DNA from: Eumeta japonica
Lineage: Eukaryota; Arthropoda; Insecta; Lepidoptera; Psychidae
DNA length: 64,000 nt
Assembly (NCBI GenBank): GCA_005406025.1
Contig: BGZK01001242.1
Location: 1 to 64,000, forward strand
Direction: 5' to 3'
Position 1 is the first letter of the stretch. Every line of letters begins with the position of its first letter. The notes under the pieces were generated by a model that saw only the letters and a list, made by a program, of their open reading frames with translations, did no database searches and had not been told where the DNA came from. Shown here piece by piece: positions 50,887 through 61,329 of this stretch. The position numbers and the translations under genes were made by a program.

Positions 50887-51008
50887 AGAACTGGTGATGT
50901 TGAACGAGTCACTGGCGGCGGAAGACATCAAAAGTGTGACCAGCGAACAGACCGAAGAGTTAGTCAACTATCTGTATCAACATATCAGCGAGATGTCCGA
51001 CGAAGAAG
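50887..51008 (+). CDS. Coding exon 4: acidic insert between ankyrin repeats 3 and 4
   Basis: The acceptor tttttattgctctcag ends at 50886 and the donor gtgtgtga begins at 51009. The incoming A completes AG-A (Arg 459). The exon then encodes 40 residues (460-499), rich in Glu/Asp, from ELVMLNESLAAED to HISEMSDEE, and leaves phase 1. It has no ankyrin signature and separates repeat 3 from repeat 4 as an acidic, probably helical loop. Phase agreement on both sides (2 in, 1 out) and the direct lead from SDEE into GYTPLMLAS of exon 5 are the main support. The shared acidic insert makes the ankyrin array irregular compared with cactus-type proteins. Confidence 0.85.
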
Positions 51009-51448
51009 GTGTGTGAATTGATATACGCTCTTTTGGAACGAAGTTCGTTGACGCGGCTCGCGGGAGCTGTGAGATATCGTCACGTAACGAAAATGCGCTA
51101 TGTGCCGTTTTTTCCTCTTTCTAGCACACTGGTTTATTGCATAATGTGGGGCGGGATTTGCGTGACGCAAGGCAATTTTTTACCCGATTGCAGGGCGCAA
51201 AGGAGGTAATGTGTTTATCATGTAATGCATATGTTTGTTATGTCGTGCTCTCGAGACTAAATAAGTGAGCCAATTATTAATGATTCTTCTCTCAATCGAT
51301 TTGTCTTAATCTTGTGTCACTAGAAGAGACACGGTAGTAATCAACATTCATTGTGGTGGTAATCAGTCGCCAAAAAAGTATTGTTCGGTTTTTAGTTATT
51401 TTTTTTATAGTATATCTAATTTTATTAAATGAATGCTTTTCCTAAAAT

Positions 51449-51510
51449 AGTAAATGAAACGTTTTGATTTCTCTACTTACCTTAAATTATTTGCTTTGAA
51501 AAATGATAGA

Positions 51511-51553
<43 letters not shown>

Positions 51554-51596
51554 AATAATTTAAGGTAAGTAGAGAAATCAAAACGTTTCATTTACT
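51449..51596. repeat. Perfect 45-bp inverted repeat around a TA microsatellite
   Basis: Arms 51449-51493 and 51552-51596 are exact reverse complements; the 58-nt loop is largely (TA)n. It lies in intron 4. The absence of any mismatch suggests a young foldback or local palindrome. Confidence 0.9.
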
Positions 51597-51599
51597 AAT

Positions 51600-53710
51600 G
51601 AAACATAAATAGCAGAAACGAACCTATGTTTTCGATATTGATGAAATTTATAGTGCAGATGTCTTGAATAAGCCGCTACTTAGTATGGTAGTTAGATAAC
51701 AAAAATATACATTTCTAGGGGGTCACTCCATACATTTAAGAGGCTAAAAAAAATTTTTTTAGGCGAATATCAACGTGTGGCACATATTTCGACAGTTCTT
51801 TTAAAAACACTAAGATTTTTAAACAATTGTATTCTTCTCATTACGTGAATAATTTAGAAAATAATAGCTCAGAAACTAATAAAAAAAAATAATGAAGATA
51901 ACGCCTTAATAAATACTTTCAACGAAAATTATTATGAACATGGTCGAGGTTACTGTTTTCGAGGTATTGCCGAAAAACTGCGCTTCTCAACAAAAGGATG
52001 CAAGTGCATGAAGATACGTGTAAACTAAAACAACTGTCTCGTAATAGATACTTCACTTAGGCAAACCGAGGGCGGATCCGGCCTTCGAGTCAGCGGTGGT
52101 CGCGTAGACCGGGTTCTCGTGAGGATAGACTCCCAAGTCCATTACAATGGTGAGACCTAAGGTCCTGCAGCAGGCGGCGTCGGCTCGAAACGCACAAACT
52201 CTTATTCTGCATCCGCTGAAGAGCTACCACGTCGTCTGCGGAAGTAAAAAGAGAAACTTATCTTCGTTAAAAAGAATTCCATTCTTTACACTATACATAG
52301 CGGTGGTGTGATTCTATGATGTGCGCATGAGTATCCGCTTTGCGGTGTGTCGGGGGACGCCATCGTGTCTGCGGCTAACTCGCTGTGAGTCAAAAACATC
52401 GGCCAGTGATTCACGTCTATAACAAGAATTCGATGCACGTGGCTTCGCAGTGCTGACGTGACATAGAGGTATGATACGAGATCGAGGAATCTCCGGACTG
52501 CAAACAAAAAAAAAATAGTGCGCGTGCGCCACGCCGCGTGAGTGCATTCCTTAAAAGCGATCCTCACCGATCGTTGTTTAACTCGCTGTATCTCATCTGT
52601 ATCCAGTGGGCGAACGGGCGAAGAAATTCATCCCCTATAATACTGAAATCATGTACTTAAGTATATAAACGGGTTTGACTAGCGCACCGAGAGTTTTATA
52701 CAGTACAACGCACGAAACTCTGCCGCTGTGAAGTGTTAGTAACAGAGACGTCGCAACGGCGTAAAATAGCACTGCGGGGTCGAAGGGGGAAGGGTCGAGG
52801 AGCGTTGAACGTGCGCATTGTATCATTCACAGGCAATTCATAGCGGCAGATTATCGTACGTTGTACTGTAGTTATATTTATATTAATTTGAGAAAACGTA
52901 TTATATAAATCATTTACGCAATAGAACTTTAAAACTCTCCATTATACGATCGATAACAATGGCAATAACCTTTGACACCATATACATTGAAAAGTCTCCT
53001 TTATTGCGTTAAAAATAAATCATCTACACATCAGCAATGGAAGAAAAATACACGCGTTCAGTATAAGATGCGAGAATATATTAGGCGAAGGTACATCATA
53101 ACATGTTACCACTTTTTGTTAACACTCGATTTCACTGCCCACCTACTTTTCGTACCGCGGGCTCTATGTGAAGATTGATTCTTGAGGAATAAAGTGTTTT
53201 CCTTTTACAAAAAAAACCGCGGAAGGTAGCTCACGTGTTCACAGTAAGTGCCATTTGTGATGTAAAGACTTACTAACACAGCGTATTAGGAAATTCGTTC
53301 CTTAAAGCTGTAATATTTGCTATGAATCTTTGTATGGAAATTCATGATTTTTTTTGAGTAAAAAAAGTACGAATTTTGCTGATGCATGCATGGTGAAAAT
53401 GTCGCCATTTAAGATTTTTTCATTATCAATTGTTAGGGGAGTCAAATAAGAAATGACAATTTAATGACGAGAAGGAGATTAATTTAATATTTTTAGTTAA
53501 TCTTTAAGATTTATCTTATTCGGAGTTCTAAAAAGTCAAATATTAAATGGCTTAAAGTCGAGAATAAAATTTTGAATATATAGAAGATATTATAATTAAA
53601 ACAAGTTAAAGACTGGAAAAGTCATATTTTTAGAGGAGTTTGAGAATCGAATGTGTGTGATGTATGAGGGTCGGCAAGAGTCGTCCTGTACAGAACAAAT
53701 TGGTAACATT
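51600..53710. other. Intron 4 sequence
   Basis: Mixed AT-rich and GC-richer patches (52060-52220 and 52300-52830) that may be repeat-derived. No splice-consistent coding segment found. Confidence 0.4.
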
Positions 53711-53711
53711 A

Positions 53712-53865
53712 AAAAAAGGGTGAAATTTTAAGCACTCGAAACCGACGAGCTTGCATGAAAAGGTTGATGGATGTCAGTGAAGCATGAGATATATGCAACC
53801 ATCGTACCACGTGGCAAGCTGTCGTCTCTGCCTACTCTTCTTAGAAATAGGCGTGATTTTATAAC
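53712..53865 (+). repeat. Dispersed retroposon 3'-end repeat, copy 3 of 3
   Basis: Close match to the copy at 6568-6721, including the 34-base identical core. Inside intron 4, sense orientation. Confidence 0.6.
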
Positions 53866-54272
53866 GATAAAGTAAAGTTTGAGTTTTTACAAAATTAAGC
53901 CCGAAGCGTTCACAACTTTTTTGCTGCAGTTTCTTCGCCGTTGCCGAACATATTCTAATAAAGGCAGTAGGCTGTGGTCGGGTTAGGGCGCCGTCGACTG
54001 AGTTTTGAAACATGTCTGGTGTTCATAGTATTTGTTCATTCGCAATATGAACAGCCAATCGCTTTTGTCTGTATATTGTACACAAAAGTGTTTACCAATC
54101 ACATTGTGAATATGTTTCTTATAAATTATTATACAAATAATGTGCAGTTTGATAGAATTCTTATCAACCATATTTATAATTTCTGGCGCGTGTACATAAG
54201 TATATGCACTCTATATTCTTGTAGACCACGACGTCTGCTTAAACATTTTCTACTTATTTGTCCTGGTTGCAG

Positions 54273-54428
54273 GCTACACGCCGCTCATGCTGGCCAGCAA
54301 GTCGGCGCTGCACCAGAACGTGCAGCTGCTGCTGGAGAAGTGCCCCTCCACCGTGAACATGGGCATGAAGACCAGCGGGAACACGGCGCTGTATCTGGCG
54401 GTCGAGGGCGCAGGAATGGAGGCGTTAG
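54273..54428 (+). CDS. Coding exon 5: ankyrin repeat 4 and start of repeat 5
   Basis: The acceptor tgtcctggttgcag ends at 54272; the exon runs in phase 1 to phase 1. It encodes residues 500-551: the repeat GYTPLMLASKSALHQNVQLL, then CPSTVNMGMKTSGNTALYLA, the start of the next repeat. The composition is strongly GC-rich and coding-like. The donor is gtagaa at 54429, a weak match to the consensus, and the arm of a long inverted repeat begins four bases inside the intron. If intron 5 is retained, translation continues for seven codons and stops at TAA 54449-54451, which would remove the last ankyrin segment and the whole C-terminal tail. Confidence 0.88.
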
Positions 54429-54432
54429 GTAG

Positions 54433-54731
54433 AATCTCACCCAAAACATAAATGTAAAAAAGGAGAGCCAAGTTCAATACAAAAATTATGCTTGGCGGTG
54501 GGCTTGGCCGCAAAAAGAATGGACATCTAAAGTAGGTTAGATTTGACTTGGCCAGTTTTCATTACATCAGTCATTTTATAAAGTTATTCAACACATATAT
54601 ATTTATTTGAATTCTGATAAAAACCGGAGATCTAAACATCTCCATTCTTTTTGCGGCTAAGCCCACCGCCAAGCATAATTTTTGTATTGAACTTGGCTCT
54701 CCTTTTTTACATTTATGTTTTTGGTGAGATT
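54433..54731. mobile_element. Foldback element filling intron 5
   Basis: Arms 54433-54526 and 54638-54731 are reverse complements at about 91 of 94 positions, with a 111-nt spacer. The element takes up 299 of the 403 bp of intron 5. The left arm begins four bases after the GT of the 5' splice site. It is non-coding, with no clear target duplication. Confidence 0.88.
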
Positions 54732-54831
54732 ATTTTTAGCAGAATTATTTCTCATCTGTTCATGGTTATTGACACGGTGTTGCCACTCGTTATTTTTTGA
54801 ACAGTGTTTTTACGTATTCGTACGATTGCAG

Positions 54832-55508
54832 AACGCGGCGACAAGAGCAAGATATCAGGGGACTACTTGACGACCATGGAGTGTCTTCTCAATCATCACG
54901 CCGACCCCGCCCTGGACAACTTCTCCGGTTGCAACGTCAACACACTACTGACGGAGTTCAACATAAATCCCTTGTCCATGTTCGTCGCGCGCACGATGTC
55001 GTCGTTGAGGGACATACCGGAGATAAAGAAAATAGACGAGTTGATGTTCATAAGGGAGGCGATGGACGAAGACGACGTCTCTGTGGTAACATATAAGTCG
55101 AGGAACACGAAAGAACACACGGAACCGAGAAATATGAGAACGGACGTGCCGAGCCGGATAGCGGGGGACAGGCAAACCGCGACGCAAACGAAAGATAGAA
55201 GCGACGTTCTTGCCAAAATAGCGATCAGTTCGGAGGGAGCTGACCACCCGATGGGTGTAGACTCGAGAAGAAAGGCGACGGAATCATCGAAACCGATCAT
55301 ACTGGAGAACAAACTGGTAACTCCCAAGAAGACGGCCGCCAGGAGCGTGTCGGGGCCTTTGAGCAGCAAGGACGCGTCCTTGATAAAGCTGTCCCCCAAC
55401 AGCCAGTTAACTGTTCCCAAGAAGACGGACATCCTCAAGAGGAAGGTCTTGGATATGGCGGATCTGGAAGAGAAGTTCAAAATTAAATTTCTTAAGAAAT
55501 CGATATGA
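54832..55508 (+). CDS. Coding exon 6: last ankyrin segment and basic C-terminal tail, with stop
   Basis: The acceptor tacgattgcag ends at 54831; two bases complete Glu 552. Residues 553-568 (RGDKSKISGDYLTTME) form a short insert, followed by a helix and the loop CLLNHHADPALDNFSG that close repeat 5, then a degenerate sixth unit (NTLLTEFNINPLSMFVARTM, 588-607). The tail (611-776) is hydrophilic and rich in Lys, Arg, Ser and Thr. It holds a third TQT motif (TATQTKD, 667-673) and paired PKK clusters (TPKKT, VPKKT) before KRK, possible nuclear or phosphorylation sites. The stop TGA is at 55506-55508. Variant polyadenylation signals ATTAAA lie at 55704 and 55734; no canonical AATAAA is close by. 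Confidence 0.9.
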
Positions 55509-58500
55509 TTGTTAGGAAAGAAAAAGTATCAGCGGTGTGTTCATTTTACATTGTGGAGATTTATACTTCATGTGAATCCTATATAGTAGTAATGTATTTG
55601 AGACGAGTCCGTTGATGACGTCACATGTCGCTGCCGCGGGGGAGGTGAGGGTTTCACTTAATGCAACAGGTGTGATTAAGTTTTTTTATTTTATTTACAT
55701 AACATTAAATTGGAGCGTTTATGCATTTGAAAGATTAAAAAAATGAAATATAATCGCGTTAAATACGAATAGTTATCGCTATTTTAGAAAATACTCGGTA
55801 ATTAGTATATTTTTAATTCTTCCTCGAGTTCATAAAGTATTTTAATATTTCATTGCAATATTTTTCAAGCATCAAATTTAAATTTAACGTCTCATCGGGA
55901 TATGGATAAGATATTTTTGCTGAATTTATATTAGTTTCGAATTTGTGGTACAACATATAAAATTGTTGCGAGATTGGGGTTTGAATGGACACAAGCAAGT
56001 ATGGATACAAGCATCGTAACAGTAGCTTAATCGTGCTCAGGAGCGACCAGTTACTGGCCCAGTACCGACCGGGCTGCTGGTACCTTCCAAGTCAACTCGA
56101 TATCTTCTGGATTATGCAGTATTCAAGGATGGGTTTCTGAAACAAAATGAGTTGTATATAATTAAAAAATATATATTCGTCTCGTAGATGTAATCGGTGT
56201 GCTGGCAGACCCAGCAAAATATTAGTGTGACTTAACTTTGTTCTGACTCTGATGACGTCATTGTAGTTAGCCGTGTTCCCATAGAGAAGTAATATCATCC
56301 CTTTTTCGTACAATCAAGTATCGATTGCGCCATTTCGAGGCCAATCCAAAGCTTTTACAGTGCATTAAGATTTTTTTTTGTTTCTCTTCGGATCCATTTG
56401 GAAGTCCATCTGCGAATTCAGAGTTTTTTAGGCTTGTAAGCGGAGGATCAAATATATTCTACGCATCACAAAGAGCAGTGGCCGACGCAGCACCTCCCGT
56501 CCCCGTTCGCTTCAGGCGCTCTCGCTCTTGACCACAGGCGCCGCGATGTGCGCCGAGCTGCGGCCTCAAACAGCGCATCGGTTTCTCGGTAATAACACTG
56601 CTGATACTATGGGGATAAATTCGTACTAGTCATACTCTCTGCCGGTGGGATTCACTACTACAAGACGTTGCCTCGTATACCTTTGAGCGTGCACTCGCAT
56701 TACTGACATTGATCTTTGACCCTCACCCGTTTCAGAGTGTATTCTTGTAGATCATTTCCAAACAGTACGTCGCTTTCACGATTTATTATCGTGAAAGGAT
56801 ATTGGAGGATATTAAATTTAATAATCCTTCAATTCAATGTAATTCAATTTAACATACATAATGATTAATTTAATATTGAACACTCTTTATTCATAACCTC
56901 ATCTAGCGCCCCCTACCAGTTTTATGAAATGTTTTCTGTTCCGTGACGTGACGATGTATGACCTATTTTTTTTCTTCAATCTTTATGCACTGTGTTCAGA
57001 TATTAGTTTGTCTAGTTGTAACATTTCAACGTCGATCGCAACGTAATATTTCAGCGGCGAATTAAATTGTTTTAGTGCGCTTAATGCCGTAGCAGCCCCC
57101 TTAAATCTTTAAAGGCACACCCGGTTCGTGTGGAGTTTTAGATGTATTTAGTTTTAAAAGTATAGTCTATCGCGAGCATTGCATCGGTTTGTTCGTACCA
57201 TATACAAATAGTAAAAAATTTATCGAAACATTTGCACTGATTAATTATAAGTGATATTTCGTAATAGGGTCATTCTATTTATTGCCACGTTTGAATATTA
57301 ATTTCGTCAATACGATATTTAAAATGCACCGATTTGTTGTGAAGATGTTAATTGCTATATGCGCAATGGCCAATCGGCGTCATTCATGAAGCGTACAACC
57401 TAGATCTTCAGCTACAGGTTTAACATATTTTTTTTGTCAGGCGCATGAAGTTCAACCTGTCTAGTCGATGCCGATTGGTAGATGCTTATTTTTTTTGATA
57501 CATCGTTAGACTTGCCAACTCTTAAAAATTCTTATTCGTTTAAAATGATTCAAATATGCCGCATTGCATGCCGAGTGCAATCATGCATGTAAACGTTATT
57601 GAATATGTGATTTTTAAAAATGCATTGAAAAAAGTGCAATTATTAATGTAAACCGTTTTCGAATGTGTGAGTTTTTAAAATGCATTAAACGAATTGCGTT
57701 CGTTATATAAATTGTTTTTGAATGTGAAATCCAAAGTTGCGATGAAGAACAATTTATGCAATCCCAACTGCATCATCGCAAGCTTCTCTGCTCAGGCGCC
57801 GAGAAGTGTGCAGCTCGAAATCGCATCACACTTGATATCCTTGAATTTCCAATGATGTGGAATACTACGGCATGTATTTCTTTAGAATGTCATGCGCCGG
57901 CGATGTGATATGCATGTCCAATGACGAAGCCGCCTCTGCTTGTCCAATAATTATCATGAACATCTGTGAATTTTTGATAGTGTAATCTTCTATTTCAATG
58001 CTATTTCGCAATAAGTTTGTAGAAGTAGAAAAATGCAGTGTCTTTTTTTTGAAAAACATCATTTGAAGGATATTTTACAAAATATTCAGAATTTTCACGA
58101 ATAGGTTCCGTTTCGAATTTCAATTTTCGAAATTAACTGTACAACCCGATTTCCTTATTTATTATAAAAATAACAAATACCAAGATTTGCGGTATTGAAA
58201 CGAGCTATATAAGAAAGAAACACGCAAAATATTCACGTAGTCCTAAAGTTGCGATATTTGCTCTACAGCATTAGTCTTTAATTTTTAATTAGCTTTAAAT
58301 ACACCACGTAAAGAACTATCGGGTTATTTATGACCTTGAAATATGCGGTTCACTGAGTATTTATTTTTTACGATAATAAATGCATAGTTACATTTACAAA
58401 CAGAAATGACACTGAAATTAGTATGATTGTCTTAGACATTCAAAAACTGCATTAAAGTCAATATCGCACTTAACAATGTCATACACAATATGGCGGTTAA

Positions 58501-58849
58501 CGGAAGAAATTTTTACGATCCAAAGCGGATATTTAAATCACAGCGCGAATTTCGACAAATTTAATACCACGTCTTGCGCAAACGACGCTAACCCCCCTTA
58601 TCCTACTGCTAATTGTTCAGTTTTTCCCCGTTGTATCTCGTGGCCGTGGTCATGTATTAGATATGACAAAAAATTTGTATATCTACGCGTGTAATCATGG
58701 CATAAATATTCTACTTTAGTTTAATCGAGTTTTTCTCTATTCCATCAATGAGGCCCGGATTGACCTACTTGTCACTTAATGTTCATTAAATTCACATTAT
58801 GGAATTTTCATTTGTACAACTACAGGTTCGAATGCTGAAGTTTGATAAA
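55509..58849. other. 3' flank of the ankyrin gene, no further gene recognised
   Basis: The 3' UTR presumably starts here. ATTAAA signals occur at 55704 and 55734. A GC-richer block at 56460-56590 may be a repeat. The rest is AT-rich, with no coding character. Confidence 0.45.
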
Positions 58850-59192
58850 GATATTTGAATGAATCCAACGGCATATGAAGGCTACTGATAAGAATTATAT
58901 TGCAGTTATTATAGTATATATTACAGTTGCTAGGTAGCAACATAAAATGATTATTTTGAATATGATCTACCCATCGTAGATCTATGTAACTGCTATGCAC
59001 TGTAGCTTAAAACTCACGGATTATACGTCATTTTTTTGGTTGGTATATCTTGAGAAATAGCCACAAAAAACCACCCTTCATTTATTAAATTTTTTTTCCT
59101 CACTGTTTTTATAGTTGAAAAACTATTAAAAAAAATATGCAATATAATTCTTATCAGTAGCTTTCATATGCCGTTGGATTTATTCAAATATC
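58850..59192. mobile_element. MITE with 55-bp inverted repeats
   Basis: Arms 58850-58904 and 59138-59192 pair with two mismatches. 343 bp in total, non-coding, with an AT-rich interior. Confidence 0.8.
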
Positions 59193-59865
59193 TATTGTAG
59201 TTCGATAGAAAAATGATTTTGAAGTTAAGAGTTGCAACCCTATTTTTTTCAAAATAAGCAAAGATAGAGCTCTGATAATTGGTCAAAAGTTGTTTCTATC
59301 AACAAGCAACACACTGAAGACACCATTGTTAAAAAACACGCCAGTGCAGATTTCGCGTGGAAACCCGGTGAGAGAGACCCTTTAAATTCGGCGTGCAGCG
59401 TGTATTTGAAAGAAAAAAATTACTGTCAGTTATTAATGAAAAGCGAAATTTTTAAATGAACTGGATGTGATTGAATTATTATTATTAGAAATTAATGTAA
59501 TCTAAATTTATGTAAAACGAACATAATAAAATTGGTGATTGAAAAAGATAAATTTAATTTTAGATTTTTTGGATGTAATAATTTCTATATTTTTGGTCTT
59601 TTTGGATGTAATAATTTTTAGCTTATTTTAGGGGAGTAACTTTTTTCTTTAACCTGTAACAGTAACAATTTGTCGTGTGAAAACTTTAGCTAATTACTTC
59701 ATCGCGATTGTTGTATTTTGGATTTTCAGTTGAATAGGCTCATTTATGTTTTTCGTGTATTGTCCAGAATAAATATAACATGCACTTCTCAGACGTGTTT
59801 CATTTACCCGTCATTTTAAAAAGCACAATGTTGTAGGTTCAAGAATTGAACATATATGAGGGTTT

Positions 59866-60098
59866 CAGAGGGCCGACTGCCCGGTGCGGTCGCCGGTGAC
59901 CCTGCGCGCTGCGCTGGGCGTGGGTTCGACACCCGCACGCAACGAACATTTATTTGATTGAAAGTTAATGCTCATCGAGTGGGTGTATTCATGTATTATG
60001 GATATGTAATCACAAAAGAAATTAAGTTTGTATTCTATAAACTTTGTGAAACCTTGATACAAGCCTGGTTGCTTAGCTCCGGACCAGATCGGCTGCAT
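59866..60098 (+). mobile_element. tRNA-headed SINE
   Basis: A GC-rich head with a B-box-like gggttcgacacccgc (59922) is followed by an AT-rich body and the tail words gtattctataaac, caagcctggttgctta, which parallel those of the SINE at 38265-38850. It ends about 40 bp before the ETS/CRE/NRF-1 cluster. Confidence 0.55.
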
Positions 60099-60137
60099 GA
60101 AGCGTAGCGACTGATTTTTTTAGCCACGACAGTGAAT

Positions 60138-60192
60138 ACTTCCGTTGGGTACGACAGAGCGTGACGTCACAGAGCCACTGCGCGCATGCGCG
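60138..60192 (+). promoter_or_regulatory. ETS / CRE / NRF-1 motif cluster, promoter candidate
   Basis: ACTTCCG (60138-60144, ETS core), TGACGTCA (60162-60169, perfect palindromic CRE) and CGCGCATGCGCG (60181-60192, perfect match to the NRF-1/Erect wing consensus YGCGCAYGCGCR) lie within 55 bp. This combination is typical of housekeeping promoters. The local CpG content is high against an AT-rich background. Direction is not fixed by the motifs. Confidence 0.6.
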
Positions 60193-60368
60193 TGGCGTAC
60201 TGTACTAGCATGTAGTATAACGAACCAGTAGACGCTTGGGCATTGAACTAAACACGTGTTGATTTTCCTTAGTTTTTTTCTCACAAAACAGATGTCTGTT
60301 TTATGAAGAAAGTAAGGGCAAAAAGAAAGCGAGTCTGAGGTACGACAAAACAAAAACCCCAAATATTA

Positions 60369-60401
60369 TGAGCGATGATGACTTCAACGTAAACTTCAAC
60401 T
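60369..60401 (+). CDS. Possible first coding exon (MSDDDFNVNF...) of a gene running right
   Basis: An ATG 177 nt after the NRF-1 motif opens an acidic start, MSDDDFNVNFN, and reaches a good splice donor, ctcgtaagaa, after 11 codons (split codon follows). No in-window continuation with matching phase was found in the remaining 3.6 kb, so this would be a short first exon of a gene that continues past the right edge. It may equally be chance; the promoter cluster upstream is the main reason to list it. Confidence 0.3.
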
Positions 60402-61099
60402 CGTAAGAAGCTGAGCCTTCAATGACATTTTTTGGGTGAGAATTTCGAATTTAAAATGATCACTGACATTTGTCTACAACCAGATCGGGCAATATCATCG
60501 ATGCGGTATTCTTTCGTAATTATTTGTATCATATTTTAACCATCATAAACCTATTTATCGCTGTTTTATATTCTGCATTAATGGAACTTGAATAATTAAT
60601 AAAATTAAGAATTTTTTTATTCAATAAATAGCCATTTTCATTCGTTGAATTCCTTATAAATATCTAATTTACTTCATTAGCAATATCCTGATCTTTAACT
60701 TAAAAAAGTTGCATTTCTGACTCGTGGAGTTTTGCACACACTATTTTTTTTTCGAAATTACGATTTTTCTACGTCTTCTATATCTATACGTCACTCCGTT
60801 GAGACGTTTGTTATTAGTTGCAGAGAAATTTGAAGTGGTTAAATAAAGCGACTGCGTGCGAGATTTCAATTTCGGAAAAGCGAAGTAGAAGAGTGAGCAA
60901 ATGAATTATTATTATGTATCTAGGAATATGAATAAAGGAAGGATCACTAAAAACATTGCCATCTGCAGTGTCTTTCGGGCGGAAGTTGTGCAGAGTTCTA
61001 AAAGAGCGAGGTGGCCACTTTCGATTTGTCACAGCCGGTCAATAGTCAGGCGAAATTTACATCGGAGACCATTGTTCTTTTAAAATGCAAAATAACAGG

Positions 61100-61318
61100 T
61101 CAAAATGCTATGGGACGGTATTTCTTATTTCCCAGCACCGGAATTTCTGGCGATGAAGTTTGTTCAATGCGCTTATGATGAAGTATTCGATAATTTTGCA
61201 TCACTTCATTTAAAGCGGCACGGCGAGTGATAAACCAACCCAGAAGAAATGAACCGGCGCGTCTCATATCTTCCGTGTTGTCATTATTTGATCGTTTTGT
61301 TTCATCGTCGGCGTTCAT
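61100..61318 (-). CDS. Uncharacterised 72-residue frame with coding-like composition
   Basis: On the minus strand an ATG at 61318 opens MNADDETKRSNNDNTED, followed by RRAGSFLLGWFITRRAALNE and a basic stretch, with a stop at 61100-61102. Codon use (CGC, GCC, CTG, GTG) is less AT-biased than in the neighbouring random frames. The product has an acidic start and a short hydrophobic patch but no motif I recognise. It could be a small gene, one exon, or a piece of an old transposon. Confidence 0.25.
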   Translation of the reverse strand: MNADDETKRSNNDNTEDMRRAGSFLLGWFITRRAALNEVMQNYRILHHKRIEQTSSPEIPVLGNKKYRPIAF

Positions 61319-61329
61319 TATATCTATAC

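Larger units (their letters stand above)
21681..55508 (+). other. Six-exon ankyrin-repeat gene, atypical I-kappa-B-like (whole gene span)
   Basis: Six coding exons join with perfect phase agreement (exon ends in phase 2, 0, 2, 1, 1, then stop) into 2331 nt, 776 residues. All introns are GT-AG: about 17.1, 4.0, 6.7, 3.3 and 0.4 kb. Protein layout: residues 1-350 are polar and mostly unstructured with Lys/Arg clusters; ~358-610 are ankyrin repeats with a 40-residue acidic insert at 460-499; 611-776 form a basic, Ser/Thr-rich tail. Ankyrin cores that can be seen are PIHLAVLDND, SALHMAIMKG, TAFHRAAEAP, YTPLMLASKS and TALYLAVEGA. The order (long N-terminal region, then irregular ankyrins) is that of I-kappa-B/BCL3-type proteins, which bind Rel dimers. 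No DSGxxS degron is present, as in atypical nuclear members. Drosophila Charon/pickle is a candidate relative, but I could not test this. The exon model is strongly supported; the family call is moderate. Confidence 0.85.

Noticed and set aside
44142..54272. Direct splicing of exon 3 to exon 5
   Set aside because: Phase 2 to phase 1 breaks the ankyrin frame; exon 4 restores it.
54896..55480. Long minus-strand frame opposite exon 6 (194 residues)
   Set aside because: It is the antisense shadow of a well-supported spliced exon, and its product is a hydrophobic/Ser mix without domain character.
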